Shown: piece by piece, positions 9,856-18,759 of the stretch
Position numbering within the stretch: the first letter of the stretch is position 1
Layout: every line of letters starts with the position of its first letter
From: Flavobacterium urocaniciphilum
GTDB taxonomy: Bacteria > Bacteroidota > Bacteroidia > Flavobacteriales > Flavobacteriaceae
DNA length: 64,000 nucleotides
Reading direction: 5' to 3'
Assembly: GCF_900110615.1 (NCBI RefSeq)
Contig: NZ_FOEI01000002.1
Coordinates: 372,001 to 436,000, forward strand
Program-made: the position numbers and the translations under genes
Notes under the pieces: generated by a model
What the model was told of the DNA's origin: nothing
Databases searched by the model: none
The model's input: the letters and a program-made list of their open reading frames with translations, nothing else

Positions 9856-10746
9856 ATGAATCAAAAAATTAATCAAGAATTTCCACATGAAATTTCTCTT
9901 TATATAAAAAGGGAAGATTTGTTACATCCTATTATTTCAGGAAATAAATTTAGAAAATTAAAATACAATTTAGAAGAAGCAAAAAAGCAAAACAAGAAAG
10001 TTTTATTAACTTTTGGAGGTGCTTTTTCAAATCATATAGTTGCGGTTTCGGCAGCAGGAAAAGAATTTGGGTTTCATGCAATTGGTATAATACGAGGAGA
10101 TGAATTGTCTAATAAAATTGCTGAAAACCCTAGTTTATTAAAAGCGCAACAATTAGGAATGCAATTCGAATTTGTAACAAGAGAGCAATATCGTTTAAAG
10201 GATTCTTACGAATTTATGGAATCTTTATCTAATAAATATGGAGATTTTTACATAATTCCTGAGGGTGGTACAAATGAATGGGCTATTAAAGGTTGTGAAG
10301 AAATACTAACGGAGTCAGATTTTGAATTCGATTATATTTGTTGTGCCGTTGGAACAGGTGGTACAATTTCAGGTTTAATAAATAGTTCTGATTCTAATCA
10401 AAAAATTATTGGATTTTCTTCCTTAAAAGGTGATTTTTTACAAAATGATATTGCTAAATTTGCAAACAAACAAAATTGGTCCGTAAATTGTGACTATCAT
10501 TTTGGAGGATATGGAAAAGTAACGGATGAATTAATAGATTTTATTAATACATTTAATTTGAATCATAAAATTCCATTAGATCCAATTTATACAGGGAAAA
10601 TGATGTTTGGTGTTTTTGATTTAATTGCAAAAGGCTATTTTCCTAAACAATCAAAAATACTCACAATTCATACAGGTGGATTACAAGGTATTGCCGGTAT
10701 GAACAATTTATTACAAAAAAAAGGAAAAACGACTATCGTAATATGA
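9856..10746 (+). CDS. ACC deaminase / D-cysteine desulfhydrase family PLP enzyme
   Basis: This 296-residue protein is a cytosolic fold-type II PLP enzyme. The motif ISGNKFRKLKY carries the expected Schiff-base Lys31. GGAFSNHIVAVSA (about 56-68) is the family's substrate/PLP loop, and [10 protein letters not shown] near 168 is the phosphate-binding glycine loop. Members deaminate 1-aminocyclopropane-1-carboxylate or cleave D-cysteine to pyruvate, ammonia and sulfide. At 296 residues it is shorter than classical ACC deaminases (about 340), and Bacteroidetes members are usually annotated only at family level. D-cysteine desulfhydrase is the likelier activity, but the sequence alone does not decide. 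It opens a three-gene operon; its TGA overlaps the next ATG by four bases. No clear promoter lies between the preceding terminator and the start. Confidence 0.85.
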   Translation: MNQKINQEFPHEISLYIKREDLLHPIISGNKFRKLKYNLEEAKKQNKKVLLTFGGAFSNHIVAVSAAGKEFGFHAIGIIRGDELSNKIAENPSLLKAQQLGMQFEFVTREQYRLKDSYEFMESLSNKYGDFYIIPEGGTNEWAIKGCEEILTESDFEFDYICCAVGTGGTISGLINSSDSNQKIIGFSSLKGDFLQNDIAKFANKQNWSVNCDYHFGGYGKVTDELIDFINTFNLNHKIPLDPIYTGKMMFGVFDLIAKGYFPKQSKILTIHTGGLQGIAGMNNLLQKKGKTTIVI

Positions 10747-11591
10747 CAAAGAAAATTTTAATTTTATTTTTATCCGTACTTTTTATTAGTTGTGGAGGTT
10801 CTAAAATCAGAACAACTAGTACAAAAACTCATCCTGTTACAAAAAAACATCCAATCAAAACAACTACAAATGAAAAACCAGTAGTTAAAGTTACTCCAAC
10901 TGAAACAAAAACAACTGGGAGTGAGGTTTTAGTAGCTACTTCAAAAGTAAAAGCTACTACAGAAGATGTTAAAAAATACATTTTAGATTTTAAAGAAACC
11001 GCTAAAAACAATATGAAAACCCATGGTGTACCAGCAAGTATAACTATGGCTCAGGGTATTTTAGAATCGGGAGCTGGGTTTGGTGATTTAGCGAAACAAG
11101 CTAACAATCATTTTGGAATAAAATGTCATACTGGTTGGACGGGTGAATCAGTTAAATATGATGATGATGCCGAACAAGAATGTTTTAGAAAATATAAAGA
11201 TCCGGCTGAATCGTATAAAGATCATTCTTTATTTTTAACTTCTAGAAAACGATATGAAAACTTGTTTAAGTTAGATAAAGGTGATTATGAAGGTTGGGCT
11301 AATGGTTTAAAACAAGCTGGTTATGCGACGGATTCACTATATCCATCAAAACTTATTGGGATTATAGAACGTTACGAATTGTATAAAATTGACAATGAGG
11401 TTTTAGGTAGAAATTTTGTCCCAAAACCAAGAGTTGTTGTTCAAGTGGAAGGGGAGCATGTTGTTCAGCAAGGAGATACTTTGTATTCATTGTCTAAAAA
11501 ATACGGAATTACTGTTGACGAATTGAAAAGTTTAAATAATATAATGGATACCGGAATTGCTATCGGTCAAAAATTAAAAGTAAAAAAATAA
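10743..11591 (+). CDS. Glucosaminidase-LysM peptidoglycan hydrolase lipoprotein
   Basis: This is a 282-residue lipoprotein that should cut glycan strands of peptidoglycan. Residues 1-17 form a lipoprotein signal with lipobox FISC (Cys17). A Thr/Lys-rich, probably disordered linker fills 20-75. A glucosaminidase (FlgJ/LytG-like) domain follows at about 80-215, with QGILESGAG carrying the likely catalytic Glu, then NNHFGIKC and [18 protein letters not shown]-terminal LysM domain (about 235-281; [13 protein letters not shown]) would bind peptidoglycan. The ATG overlaps the upstream stop (ATGA), and the stop overlaps the hemL start by one base (TAATG), so translation is probably coupled through all three genes. 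A role in cell-wall growth or separation is inferred from the domains. Confidence 0.9.
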   Translation: MTKKILILFLSVLFISCGGSKIRTTSTKTHPVTKKHPIKTTTNEKPVVKVTPTETKTTGSEVLVATSKVKATTEDVKKYILDFKETAKNNMKTHGVPASITMAQGILESGAGFGDLAKQANNHFGIKCHTGWTGESVKYDDDAEQECFRKYKDPAESYKDHSLFLTSRKRYENLFKLDKGDYEGWANGLKQAGYATDSLYPSKLIGIIERYELYKIDNEVLGRNFVPKPRVVVQVEGEHVVQQGDTLYSLSKKYGITVDELKSLNNIMDTGIAIGQKLKVKK

Positions 11592-12877
11592 TGTTATATC
11601 AAAGAAGTAGTCAGTTATTTGTTGAAGCAAATAAAGTTATACCTGGTGGTGTAAATTCTCCAGTAAGAGCATTTAAAAGCGTTGGAGGTAACCCAATTTT
11701 TATTAAAGAAGCCAAAGGGGCTTATTTGTTTGACGAAGATGATAATAAATATATTGATTATATTAATTCATGGGGGCCAATGATTTTAGGTCATGCTCAT
11801 GAGCCTGTAATCAATGCCATCATTGAAAAAGCTAAAAAAGGAACTTCATTTGGAACTCCAACAGAATTAGAAACTAAAATTGCAGAATTAGCCGTTTCTA
11901 TGGTTCCAAATATTGATAAAATTCGATTTGTGAATTCTGGTACTGAAGCGTGTATGAGTGCAGTTAGATTAGCTAGAGGTTATACAAAACGAGATAAAAT
12001 AATTAAATTTTCGGGTTGTTATCATGGTCATTCTGATTCGTTTTTAATTGCAGCGGGTAGTGGATTAAGTACGTTTGGTGTTCCTAATAGTCCAGGTGTA
12101 ACAGAAGGAACTGCAAAAGACACTTTATTGGCTCGTTTTAACGATATTGAAAATGTAAAATCGTTATTTGAAGCTAATAAAAATGAAATTGCTGCAATTA
12201 TTATTGAGCCTGTTCCGGGTAATATGGGTTGTATACCACCAAAAGCATCGTTTTTATCAAGTTTAAGAGCACTTTGTGATGAAAACGGTACGTTGTTAAT
12301 CTTTGATGAAGTAATGACTGGATTCAGGCTAGCAAAAGGCGGAGCACAAGAATTATATGGAGTACGTGCAGATATCGCTTGTTACGGAAAAGTGATTGGA
12401 GGTGGTTTACCTGTTGGTGCTTTTGCAGGAAGAGAAGAAATTATGAATTACTTATCGCCAATGGGGCCTGTTTATCAAGCTGGGACTTTATCTGGAAATC
12501 CATTAGCTATGGCAGCTGGTTATCAAATGTTGTTGGAATTAAATTCTGATGCTCAGATTTTTTCTCGTTTAGAAGAAAAAACGGCTTATTTAGAAAAAGG
12601 AATTGATAAAGTTTTATCTGAAAACAATATCGATTTTACAATCAATAGAGTGGGTTCAATGATTTCTGTACATTTTGATAAAAATGAAGTGTATGATTTT
12701 GAAACCGCTAAAAATGGTGATAACGAGACCTTTAAAAAATTCTTCCATGAATTATTAAAGAAAGGAATATATATTGCGCCTTCTGCTTATGAAACTTGGT
12801 TTATTACGGATGCTTTATCGTATGAAGATTTAGATTATACGATTAAAAGTATTGATGAAGTAGCAAAAACATTGTAA
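11591..12877 (+). CDS. hemL: Glutamate-1-semialdehyde 2,1-aminomutase
   Basis: This enzyme converts glutamate-1-semialdehyde to 5-aminolevulinate in the C5 route of tetrapyrrole synthesis. The 428-residue length is normal. The N-terminus shows [12 protein letters not shown], the hallmark of GSA aminomutase. [16 protein letters not shown] (about 115-130) is the PLP phosphate-binding region, [12 protein letters not shown] holds the PLP-pyridine Asp (D239), and [16 protein letters not shown] carries the Schiff-base Lys267. It is a class III aminotransferase fold, cytosolic. It is last in the operon, with its ATG overlapping the preceding stop by one base. The link to a wall hydrolase has no obvious metabolic reason. 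Confidence 0.97.
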   Translation: MLYQRSSQLFVEANKVIPGGVNSPVRAFKSVGGNPIFIKEAKGAYLFDEDDNKYIDYINSWGPMILGHAHEPVINAIIEKAKKGTSFGTPTELETKIAELAVSMVPNIDKIRFVNSGTEACMSAVRLARGYTKRDKIIKFSGCYHGHSDSFLIAAGSGLSTFGVPNSPGVTEGTAKDTLLARFNDIENVKSLFEANKNEIAAIIIEPVPGNMGCIPPKASFLSSLRALCDENGTLLIFDEVMTGFRLAKGGAQELYGVRADIACYGKVIGGGLPVGAFAGREEIMNYLSPMGPVYQAGTLSGNPLAMAAGYQMLLELNSDAQIFSRLEEKTAYLEKGIDKVLSENNIDFTINRVGSMISVHFDKNEVYDFETAKNGDNETFKKFFHELLKKGIYIAPSAYETWFITDALSYEDLDYTIKSIDEVAKTL

Positions 12878-12879
12878 AA

Positions 12880-12910
12880 AAAAATCCCGACATTGTCGGG
12901 ATTTTTTTTA
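12880..12910. terminator. Bidirectional terminator between hemL and the small exported gene
   Basis: AATCCCGAC and GTCGGGATT (12883-12903) form a 9-bp stem with a three-base loop. It has an A-tract on one side and a T-run on the other, placed between convergent genes ending at 12877 and 12918. It can serve both. Confidence 0.9.
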
Positions 12911-12917
12911 TCTATTT

Positions 12918-13250
12918 TTAGTTTGTCAATTTTTTCAACAAACCTTGTCTGCTCTCGATTGCTTCCATTTGTTTTGCATCAAGAGTAGCTCTTAATTTTA
13001 ATTCAATAATATGAGCTAATTCAGTTTTTCTTTCAGTAGAAAGATTTTCATTTAATGTTCTGTATTTGTATTCAAATAAACCCATTAAGTCTTGGCTTAA
13101 TTTAGCATCTAATTTAATTACTTCATTAAGTGCTGTTAAGTTGTTTTTAGCTTCAACTTTTTCATCAACTTTTTTGAATTCTTTTTCTTGTGCGTTAGCA
13201 TTAATTGTAAAAGCTAGTAGTAACACAAGAATACTAAGTATTTTTTTCAT
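12918..13250 (-). CDS. Small exported helical protein, unknown function
   Basis: This 110-residue protein has a clear signal peptide (MKKILSILVLLLAF, NANA) cleaved before Gln21. The mature 90 residues are highly charged and predicted helical (Lys/Glu-rich, no Cys, few aromatics). A line such as LSTERKTELAHIIELKLR has the heptad spacing of a small helical bundle. I recognise no family with confidence; the layout recalls Spy/CpxP-like periplasmic helpers such as its neighbour at 13318. A possible promoter element TATTTTTG lies on the minus strand at 13281-13274. It probably acts in the periplasm; the role is unknown. Confidence 0.75.
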   Translation of the reverse strand: MKKILSILVLLLAFTINANAQEKEFKKVDEKVEAKNNLTALNEVIKLDAKLSQDLMGLFEYKYRTLNENLSTERKTELAHIIELKLRATLDAKQMEAIESRQGLLKKLTN

Positions 13251-13317
13251 TTTGCGATTGTTTATAGTTTTTCCAAAAATATGAAAAAAAATTAATTTTT
13301 AAAGCTTTATTTTAAAA

Positions 13318-13713
13318 TTATTCTCTTTTTTCTTTTCTTTTTTCTTTAACCTTTTCAATATTTTCATTTTGCATCGCTTCCCATTTCTTAAATTGTTCAT
13401 CAGTTAAGACAGTTTTTAGCTTTGCTTTTAACTCTTCATGCTGTTTAGTCATTTTCTCTTTCATTTCAGCTCTAGCTTTTTCACGTTCTGCTTTTAATGC
13501 TTCTTTAGTAGCCATATTTTCTTTTTGTTGCGCTTCGAAAATTTCTTTAACTTTCTTTTTCTGAGTTTCATCTAAACCTAATTTCTCAGTAATGCGTTCT
13601 GTTCTTTTTTCTACTCGTTCTTCAGGAGTAATGTTTTTTCTTTTTTCTTTTCTTTCTTGTGCAGAAACACCTAATGTAACTAATAATGTAATTACCAATG
13701 CTAATTTTTTCAT
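13318..13713 (-). CDS. Spy/CpxP-like exported helical protein (DUF4890-type)
   Basis: This 131-residue exported protein has signal peptide residues 1-18 (LGVSA) and Gln19 at +1. The mature part is almost wholly Lys/Glu/Arg/Gln and strongly helical. It contains ITPEERVEKRTERITEKLGL, then LDETQKKKVKEI and LTDEQFKKWEAM. The two L-[DT]-x-x-Q elements resemble the LTxxQ motif of Spy/CpxP periplasmic chaperones and the DUF4890 proteins common in Bacteroidetes. It ends in a run of alternating Lys and Glu. Periplasmic chaperone or envelope-stress function is a family-based guess. It lies in a minus-strand trio of small exported proteins. The gap to the gene at 12918 is 67 bases, so co-transcription is possible. 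Confidence 0.8.
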   Translation of the reverse strand: MKKLALVITLLVTLGVSAQERKEKRKNITPEERVEKRTERITEKLGLDETQKKKVKEIFEAQQKENMATKEALKAEREKARAEMKEKMTKQHEELKAKLKTVLTDEQFKKWEAMQNENIEKVKEKRKEKRE

Positions 13714-13771
13714 GATATAAGATTTAAAGTTTAGTATTGGACAAGATGTTTTTAAAATGGTTTAATGACAC

Positions 13772-13803
13772 AAAAAAAAATCGGCAATATGCCGATTTTA
13801 AAA
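13772..13803 (-). terminator. Terminator of the NTF2-like lipoprotein gene
   Basis: AATCGGC/GCCGATT (13779-13797) form the stem and the A-tract at 13772-13780 gives a U-run on the minus strand. It lies about 14 bases past the stop of the gene at 13817. Confidence 0.8.
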
Positions 13804-13816
13804 AGTTATTAATTGT

Positions 13817-14296
13817 TTAGTCTAGTTTGTCTGGACTCATTATGTCTATGGCATTTTTCCAAGTTCCGTCTTTTTGTTTTTTCCAAATAGTTACTCCTTT
13901 AAATGTTTTAACTTTTTCAGCTCCAGTTGAATCTTTCATTATTATTTTAGATTTTTCTATTAAATATCCCATGTCGCCACTTTCTGAAACTTCAGCACTA
14001 ATTGGTTCCCAACTTATACTGAAATTTTTATCATTCAAAGATTCCGTTACCATATCACGAATTGCTTTTTTTCCTTTTAATTCAGGTCTACCAGCAGAAA
14101 ATAATACAGCATCATCTGTCCAATAGTTAACCGTTTTATCAATGTCTCTTGATGCTGCTGCCACAGCCCAATCACGACTTGCTTGCATAAGTTTTTCACT
14201 TTCCTCTTTTTGGTCAACTTTCTTTTCTTGACAGCCAGATGTAATTAGTAGTAAAGTCGAAATAAATAGACTTTTAAAAAATGTAGTTGCTTTCAT
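13817..14296 (-). CDS. SnoaL/DUF4440-like (NTF2 fold) lipoprotein
   Basis: This 159-residue protein has a lipoprotein signal ending in ITSGC (Cys22). The mature part has the pattern of NTF2-like SnoaL/DUF4440 domains: an N-terminal helix (LMQASRDWAVAAASRDID), WTDDAVLFSAGRPELKGKKA, then a beta-sheet with GDMGYLIEKSKI, and WKKQKDGTWKNAIDIMSP near the end. Such domains bind small ligands or act as ketosteroid-isomerase-like enzymes, but many are of unknown role. Catalytic residues cannot be assigned here. It would be anchored in the envelope. It stands alone, with its own terminator. Confidence 0.82.
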   Translation of the reverse strand: MKATTFFKSLFISTLLLITSGCQEKKVDQKEESEKLMQASRDWAVAAASRDIDKTVNYWTDDAVLFSAGRPELKGKKAIRDMVTESLNDKNFSISWEPISAEVSESGDMGYLIEKSKIIMKDSTGAEKVKTFKGVTIWKKQKDGTWKNAIDIMSPDKLD

Positions 14297-14374
14297 TTAT
14301 ATATAATTTTTATAGTTACATATTAATTAGTGCAGCTAGTTAATGTAGATAGGTGTAAATGTAATTTTTTTTAA

Positions 14375-14411
14375 TAAAAAAACCCTCAAATTGGTTTAAA
14401 ATGAGGGTTTT
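14375..14411 (-). terminator. Terminator of the cyclase-peptidase-cysteine synthase operon
   Basis: AAACCCTCA (14380-14388) pairs with TGAGGGTTT (14402-14410), and the A-tract at 14374-14382 gives a U-run on the minus strand. It lies about 25 bases past the stop codon at 14435. Confidence 0.85.
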
Positions 14412-14434
14412 AGCTGTTGTATGGTAAGATTGTG

Positions 14435-15475
14435 TTATTTTATCACCACAATTTTTTCAATTTCATCTTGGTTTTCAATTTCTAAAAAACCTTGTTCTTG
14501 CATCCATTCATCACTGTAAATTTTACTCATATATCGAGAACCGTGATCTGGGAAAATTACAACAACATTGCTGTTTTCATTAAATTCACCAAGTTCTGCA
14601 TATTGTCTTACCGCTTGAAATGCTGCTCCCGAAGTATATCCTACAAAGATTCCTTCTGCTCTGGAAATTTCTCTAGCTACTAAAGCACTTTCTTTATCAG
14701 TAACTTTTACATATTGGTCAATTATATCAAAATCGGTGGCAGTAGGAATTAAGTTTTTACCTAATCCTTCAATTTTATAAGAATAAATTTCATTTTCATC
14801 AAAAATCTTAGTTTCATGATATTTCTTCAAAACCGAACCATAAGCATCAACTCCTAAGATTTTAATAGCAGGATTTTTTTCTTTTAAATATTTTCCTACT
14901 CCGGAAATGGTTCCACCTGTTCCACTACAAATTACAACATGAGTCACTAAACCATTAGTTTGTTCCCAAATTTCTTTTCCAGTAGTTTGATAATGCGCTT
15001 CGATATTCAACTCATTAAAATACTGATTAATATAAATTGAATTCGGAGTTTCCTCATGAATGCGTTTGGCAACTTCATAATAACTTCTCGGATCGTCTGC
15101 AGCAACACTAGCTGGGCAAACATATACTTTAGCACCCATGCTTTTAAGCATGTCGATTTTATCTGGTGACGATTTGTCGCTAACTGCCAAAATACATTTG
15201 TATCCTTTAATCATACTAATCATTGCTAAACTAAAACCTGTATTACCAGAAGTAGTTTCAACAATTGTGGCACCTGGTTTTAAAATACCTCTTTGTTCTG
15301 CAGTATTAATTATGTGTAATGCAATTCTGTCTTTAGCTGAATGGCCAGGATTGAAAGCTTCTACTTTAGCATAGAAATTTCCTTTTAATCCGTCTGTAAT
15401 TTTATTTAATTTGATAATTGGTGTGTTTCCAACTAATTCTAAAACAGAGTTATAGGCGTTTATTTTGTTGTTCAT
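14435..15475 (-). CDS. Cysteine synthase / cystathionine beta-synthase family PLP enzyme
   Basis: This 346-residue cytosolic fold-type II PLP enzyme shows [10 protein letters not shown] at the start and the Schiff-base lysine in [10 protein letters not shown] (Lys48). [13 protein letters not shown] is the substrate loop, [15 protein letters not shown] the phosphate-binding loop, and [10 protein letters not shown] the Ser that contacts the PLP nitrogen. It should condense serine or O-acetylserine with sulfide or homocysteine; the sequence does not decide which. It is clearly paralogous to the gene at 35486 but lacks that protein's C-terminal CBS domains, ending soon after the catalytic core (IVVIK). 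It is the last gene of a three-gene operon and starts two bases after the stop of the oligopeptidase gene. Confidence 0.9.
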   Translation of the reverse strand: MNNKINAYNSVLELVGNTPIIKLNKITDGLKGNFYAKVEAFNPGHSAKDRIALHIINTAEQRGILKPGATIVETTSGNTGFSLAMISMIKGYKCILAVSDKSSPDKIDMLKSMGAKVYVCPASVAADDPRSYYEVAKRIHEETPNSIYINQYFNELNIEAHYQTTGKEIWEQTNGLVTHVVICSGTGGTISGVGKYLKEKNPAIKILGVDAYGSVLKKYHETKIFDENEIYSYKIEGLGKNLIPTATDFDIIDQYVKVTDKESALVAREISRAEGIFVGYTSGAAFQAVRQYAELGEFNENSNVVVIFPDHGSRYMSKIYSDEWMQEQGFLEIENQDEIEKIVVIK

Positions 15476-15477
15476 TT

Positions 15478-17610
15478 TTATTTTTTAATGTTTTCTAAAT
15501 CGAATAAAAAGGCGAATTCTTTAGCTAATTCTTTTAAAGCTTCAAATCTTCCTGATGCACCACCATGTCCAGCGTCCATATTCGTATCTAAAAATAATTG
15601 TTTATTATTCGTTTTCATTACTCTTAATTTTGCTACCCATTTAGCAGGCTCCCAATATTGTACTTGCGAATCGTGTAATCCAGTTGAAACATACATATTT
15701 GGGTAATCTTGTTCTTTTACCTGATCATATGGAGAATAAGATAACATATAATCATAATATTTCTTTTCGTTTGGATTTCCCCATTCGTCATATTCTCCAG
15801 TTGTTAAAGGAATGGAATCGTCTAACATAGTCGTAACCACATCCACAAAAGGAACTTGTGCAATTACACCATTATATAATTCAGGCGCCATATTTACAAT
15901 AGCTCCCATTAATAATCCACCTGCCGAACCACCTTCTGCATATAAATGCTTGTTAGATGTATATTTTTCAGCAATTAAATATTTACTACAATCGATAAAA
16001 TCTGTAAACGTATTTTTCTTTTTTAATAGTTTACCATTTTCATACCAATCTCTTCCTAAGTCTTCACCACCGCGAATATGAGCGATTGCATAAATAAATC
16101 CTCTGTCTAATAAACTTAAACGAGTACTTGAGAAATAAGGATCCATTGATGAACCATATGATCCGTAAGCATATAATAATAATGGGTTTTTGCCATCTTT
16201 TTTCATGCCATTTCTGTAAACAATTGACATAGGAATTTTAGTTCCATCATGTGCAGTTGCCCAAATTCTCTCTTCAGTATAATTGTTTTTGTTGAAATTA
16301 CCACCTAATACTTCTTGTTCTTTTAAGATGGTTTTTTCTTTTGTTTTCATGTTGAAATCAATTACAGAAGATGGAGTTGCCATAGATTGGTATCCATATC
16401 TTAAAATCTCTGTGTTAAAATCAACATTAGAAGTTGTATAGCATGTATACGTTTCACTATTAAAAGGTAAGTAATAATCTCCTGAACCATTCCAAGGTTT
16501 AATTTGGATTTTATTTAAACCATTCGAACGTTCTTCAATAACTAAATAATCCTTAAAAATTTCGATTCCTTCAATTAAAACATCTTTTCTATGCGGAATT
16601 AAATCGTTCCAATTTTCTTTTGAAGTAGCATTTTCAGCTGTTTTCATCAATTTGAAATTGGTTGCTTTATCAGCATTGGTAACGATGTAGAAATTTCCTT
16701 CGTAGTAAGAAATAGAATATTCAAGTTCGCGAACTCTTGGTTGGAAAATTCTAAAATTTCCATCGGGATTATTCGCTTCTAAAATTTGATATTCAGAAGT
16801 TAACGTACTTGTTGAACCAATGATTAAGTATTTTTTGGATTTTTCTTTATAGATGAATGTGTAAAAGGTGTCATCTTTTTCATGAAAAATCATTTCGTCT
16901 TTAGATGTATCGTTTCCAAGTTTGTGCTTGTAAACTTTGTCTGAACGTAATGTTTGTGGGTCTTTTCTAGTGTAAAATAAGGTTTTATTATCAGAAGCCC
17001 AAGTACTACCGCCAGTTGTATTCTCAATTTTTACAGGTAGAATTTCTCCTGTTTCTAAATTTTTAATTTGAATAGTATATTGTCTTCTAGATACTAAATC
17101 TACTCCAAAAGCAGCATATTTGTTATCTTCACTAATATTAATTCCAGAAAGATTGAAATAAGATTGACCTTTAGCCATTTCATTGCAATCAAACATAATT
17201 TCTTCTTTAGCGTCTAAACTGCCTTTTTTTCTAGAATAAATTGGATAATCTTTTCCGGTTTCAAATCGAGTAATATACCAATAACCATTGTATAAATAAG
17301 GAACTGTACTATCATCTTCCTTAATTCTCGATTTCATTTCTAAGAATAAATTATTTTGAAATTCTTTAGTATGAACCGTCGATAAATTGTAATAATCATT
17401 TTCTTTATTCAGATAATCAATTACTTCCGGATTTTCTCTTTCATTTAACCAATAATAATTGTCTGTTCTAACATTGCCGTGTTTTTCTAATTTTTTAGGA
17501 ACAATTTTAGCTACAGGCGGTTGAATCGTATTCATTTTTTTCTTTTTGTTTTGTGAATGTATTTGATTAGTAAACATCAGTAAAATCGATGCAATGATTA
17601 ATTTTCTCAT
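15478..17610 (-). CDS. Exported prolyl oligopeptidase family serine peptidase (S9A, oligopeptidase B-like)
   Basis: This is a 710-residue serine peptidase. A signal peptide (residues 1-19, ending QIHS) puts it in the periplasm, with Gln20 at +1. The N-terminal region to about 430 is the seven-bladed propeller; the hydrolase domain follows. [11 protein letters not shown] carries the nucleophile Ser562, GLHDSQV the Asp647, and [10 protein letters not shown] the His682. [12 protein letters not shown] and YGSYG are typical of the S9A family. The sequence fits oligopeptidase B (cutting short peptides after basic residues), although specificity is not certain. It lies between a glutaminyl cyclase gene (12-base gap) and a cysteine-synthase-like gene (two-base gap), so the three are probably one transcript. 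Confidence 0.92.
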   Translation of the reverse strand: MRKLIIASILLMFTNQIHSQNKKKKMNTIQPPVAKIVPKKLEKHGNVRTDNYYWLNERENPEVIDYLNKENDYYNLSTVHTKEFQNNLFLEMKSRIKEDDSTVPYLYNGYWYITRFETGKDYPIYSRKKGSLDAKEEIMFDCNEMAKGQSYFNLSGINISEDNKYAAFGVDLVSRRQYTIQIKNLETGEILPVKIENTTGGSTWASDNKTLFYTRKDPQTLRSDKVYKHKLGNDTSKDEMIFHEKDDTFYTFIYKEKSKKYLIIGSTSTLTSEYQILEANNPDGNFRIFQPRVRELEYSISYYEGNFYIVTNADKATNFKLMKTAENATSKENWNDLIPHRKDVLIEGIEIFKDYLVIEERSNGLNKIQIKPWNGSGDYYLPFNSETYTCYTTSNVDFNTEILRYGYQSMATPSSVIDFNMKTKEKTILKEQEVLGGNFNKNNYTEERIWATAHDGTKIPMSIVYRNGMKKDGKNPLLLYAYGSYGSSMDPYFSSTRLSLLDRGFIYAIAHIRGGEDLGRDWYENGKLLKKKNTFTDFIDCSKYLIAEKYTSNKHLYAEGGSAGGLLMGAIVNMAPELYNGVIAQVPFVDVVTTMLDDSIPLTTGEYDEWGNPNEKKYYDYMLSYSPYDQVKEQDYPNMYVSTGLHDSQVQYWEPAKWVAKLRVMKTNNKQLFLDTNMDAGHGGASGRFEALKELAKEFAFLFDLENIKK

Positions 17611-17622
17611 AGGAAAGTTTTA

Positions 17623-18672
17623 CTATTTGTTTAGTTTGATTTCAAACATTTTATCCCAATTTTTTCCTGTGATAAAAACAGTTTTTGTAGCTGGATTGTA
17701 AGCAATTCCGTTTAATACATCTAATTCAGGATGTTGTTTGACTTTTGATTTTAAATCGCTAAAATTAATAACCGATTCTACAGCTCCATTTTCTGGATTG
17801 ATAATGATAATAGCGTCTTTTTGATACACATTTGCCCAGATTTTTCCATCAATCCATTCTAATTCATTTATTTGTGAAATAGCATTTGTGTCCGAATAAA
17901 CATTAATAGAATGTGCTAATTTTTGAGTTTCAGGGTCTAAGAAATAAATCGTGCTAGAACCATCACTCATAATTAAATGTTTGTCGTTATGTGTTAAACC
18001 CCAACCTTCAATTTCAGCAAAATAATTAAATGTTTTTTCTTTTTCTAAAGTTTCGGCATTATAAATAAATCCGATTTTATTTTTCCAAGTTAATTGGTAA
18101 ATTTTTCCATTAAAAACGGTGATTCCTTCTCCAAAAACATCTGGACTTAAAAGTATAGATTTTGAAACAGAACCCGTTTTGTAGTCAGTTTTTCTTAAAG
18201 TAGATTCACCATTTTGACCTGTTCCTTCTAAAAGAATTCCTTTGTAAAATTCTAAACCTTGTGTATACGCATTTGAATCGTGGTTATAAGTGTTTAGGAT
18301 AGTATAGTCTTTTGTTTCGTATAATTTCGGAGTGATATTAGATACTAATTCAAAAGAAGTAACACATTCGTTGTTTTTCCCTTCAAAGTAAATAGTGGCT
18401 TTAATATCTTGTAAGCCAAATTTCAAATTGTTTAATGGAAAAGTTAAAGGTTTTTCATTTTTAGCAGTTCCTAATTTTATATCATTTGCAAAGTAAACTA
18501 CAGAGTCGATTTTTACTTCTTCTTTGTTTTCTATACCTAAATTAATGCTTTCGTTTTGTTTGTAAACCTGTTTTAGGTTTTTTGAATCTATGGCGAATAA
18601 ATCTTTTTCTTCACCGCAACTACCTAAAAGTATAGTTAAAGCTGTGATTATTAATAAGTTATTTTTTTTCAT
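17623..18672 (-). CDS. Glutaminyl-peptide cyclotransferase lipoprotein
   Basis: This 349-residue enzyme cyclises N-terminal glutamine to pyroglutamate. A lipobox (LLGSC, Cys19) places it on the envelope, and the CGEEKD start has acidic residues that could act as a lipoprotein surface-export signal. Residues ~20-110 form a beta-rich N-terminal domain. The C-terminal ~240 residues are the plant/bacterial-type cyclase propeller with GLEFYKGILLEGTG, FGEGITVFNGKIYQLTW, EGWGLTH, ELEWIDGKIWANVYQ and LNGIAYNP. In Bacteroidetes this enzyme acts on exported proteins whose signal peptide leaves Gln at +1, exactly the pattern seen throughout this window. It is first in its operon, and its promoter is back to back with that of the SRP RNA. 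Confidence 0.93.
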   Translation of the reverse strand: MKKNNLLIITALTILLGSCGEEKDLFAIDSKNLKQVYKQNESINLGIENKEEVKIDSVVYFANDIKLGTAKNEKPLTFPLNNLKFGLQDIKATIYFEGKNNECVTSFELVSNITPKLYETKDYTILNTYNHDSNAYTQGLEFYKGILLEGTGQNGESTLRKTDYKTGSVSKSILLSPDVFGEGITVFNGKIYQLTWKNKIGFIYNAETLEKEKTFNYFAEIEGWGLTHNDKHLIMSDGSSTIYFLDPETQKLAHSINVYSDTNAISQINELEWIDGKIWANVYQKDAIIIINPENGAVESVINFSDLKSKVKQHPELDVLNGIAYNPATKTVFITGKNWDKMFEIKLNK

Positions 18673-18726
18673 TTTTTATATTGTTTGAAATACAATAATA
18701 CAATTTATTTTAAACTAAATTTTGAT

Positions 18727-18756
18727 TTGCAAAGATAATAAAAGATTGTATATTTG
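18727..18756 (+). promoter_or_regulatory. Promoter of the SRP RNA gene
   Basis: TTG (18727-18729), a 19-base spacer and TATATTTG (18749-18756) are a textbook Bacteroidetes promoter. The start would fall at about 18761, at the first stem base of the RNA. Confidence 0.8.
18730..18737 (-). promoter_or_regulatory. -7 element of the glutaminyl cyclase operon
   Basis: On the minus strand, TATCTTTG (18737-18730) matches TAnnTTTG. It lies 57 bases ahead of the ATG at 18672. The nearest TTG upstream (18765-18763) is 25 bases away, slightly longer than usual, so the -33 box is uncertain. It abuts the SRP RNA promoter. Confidence 0.55.
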
Positions 18757-18759
18757 CAC

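Noticed and set aside
9856..10746. Cysteine synthase assignment
   Set aside because: The loop GNKFRKLKY and GGAFSNH are those of the ACC deaminase/D-cysteine desulfhydrase family, not the SGNTG loop of cysteine synthases.
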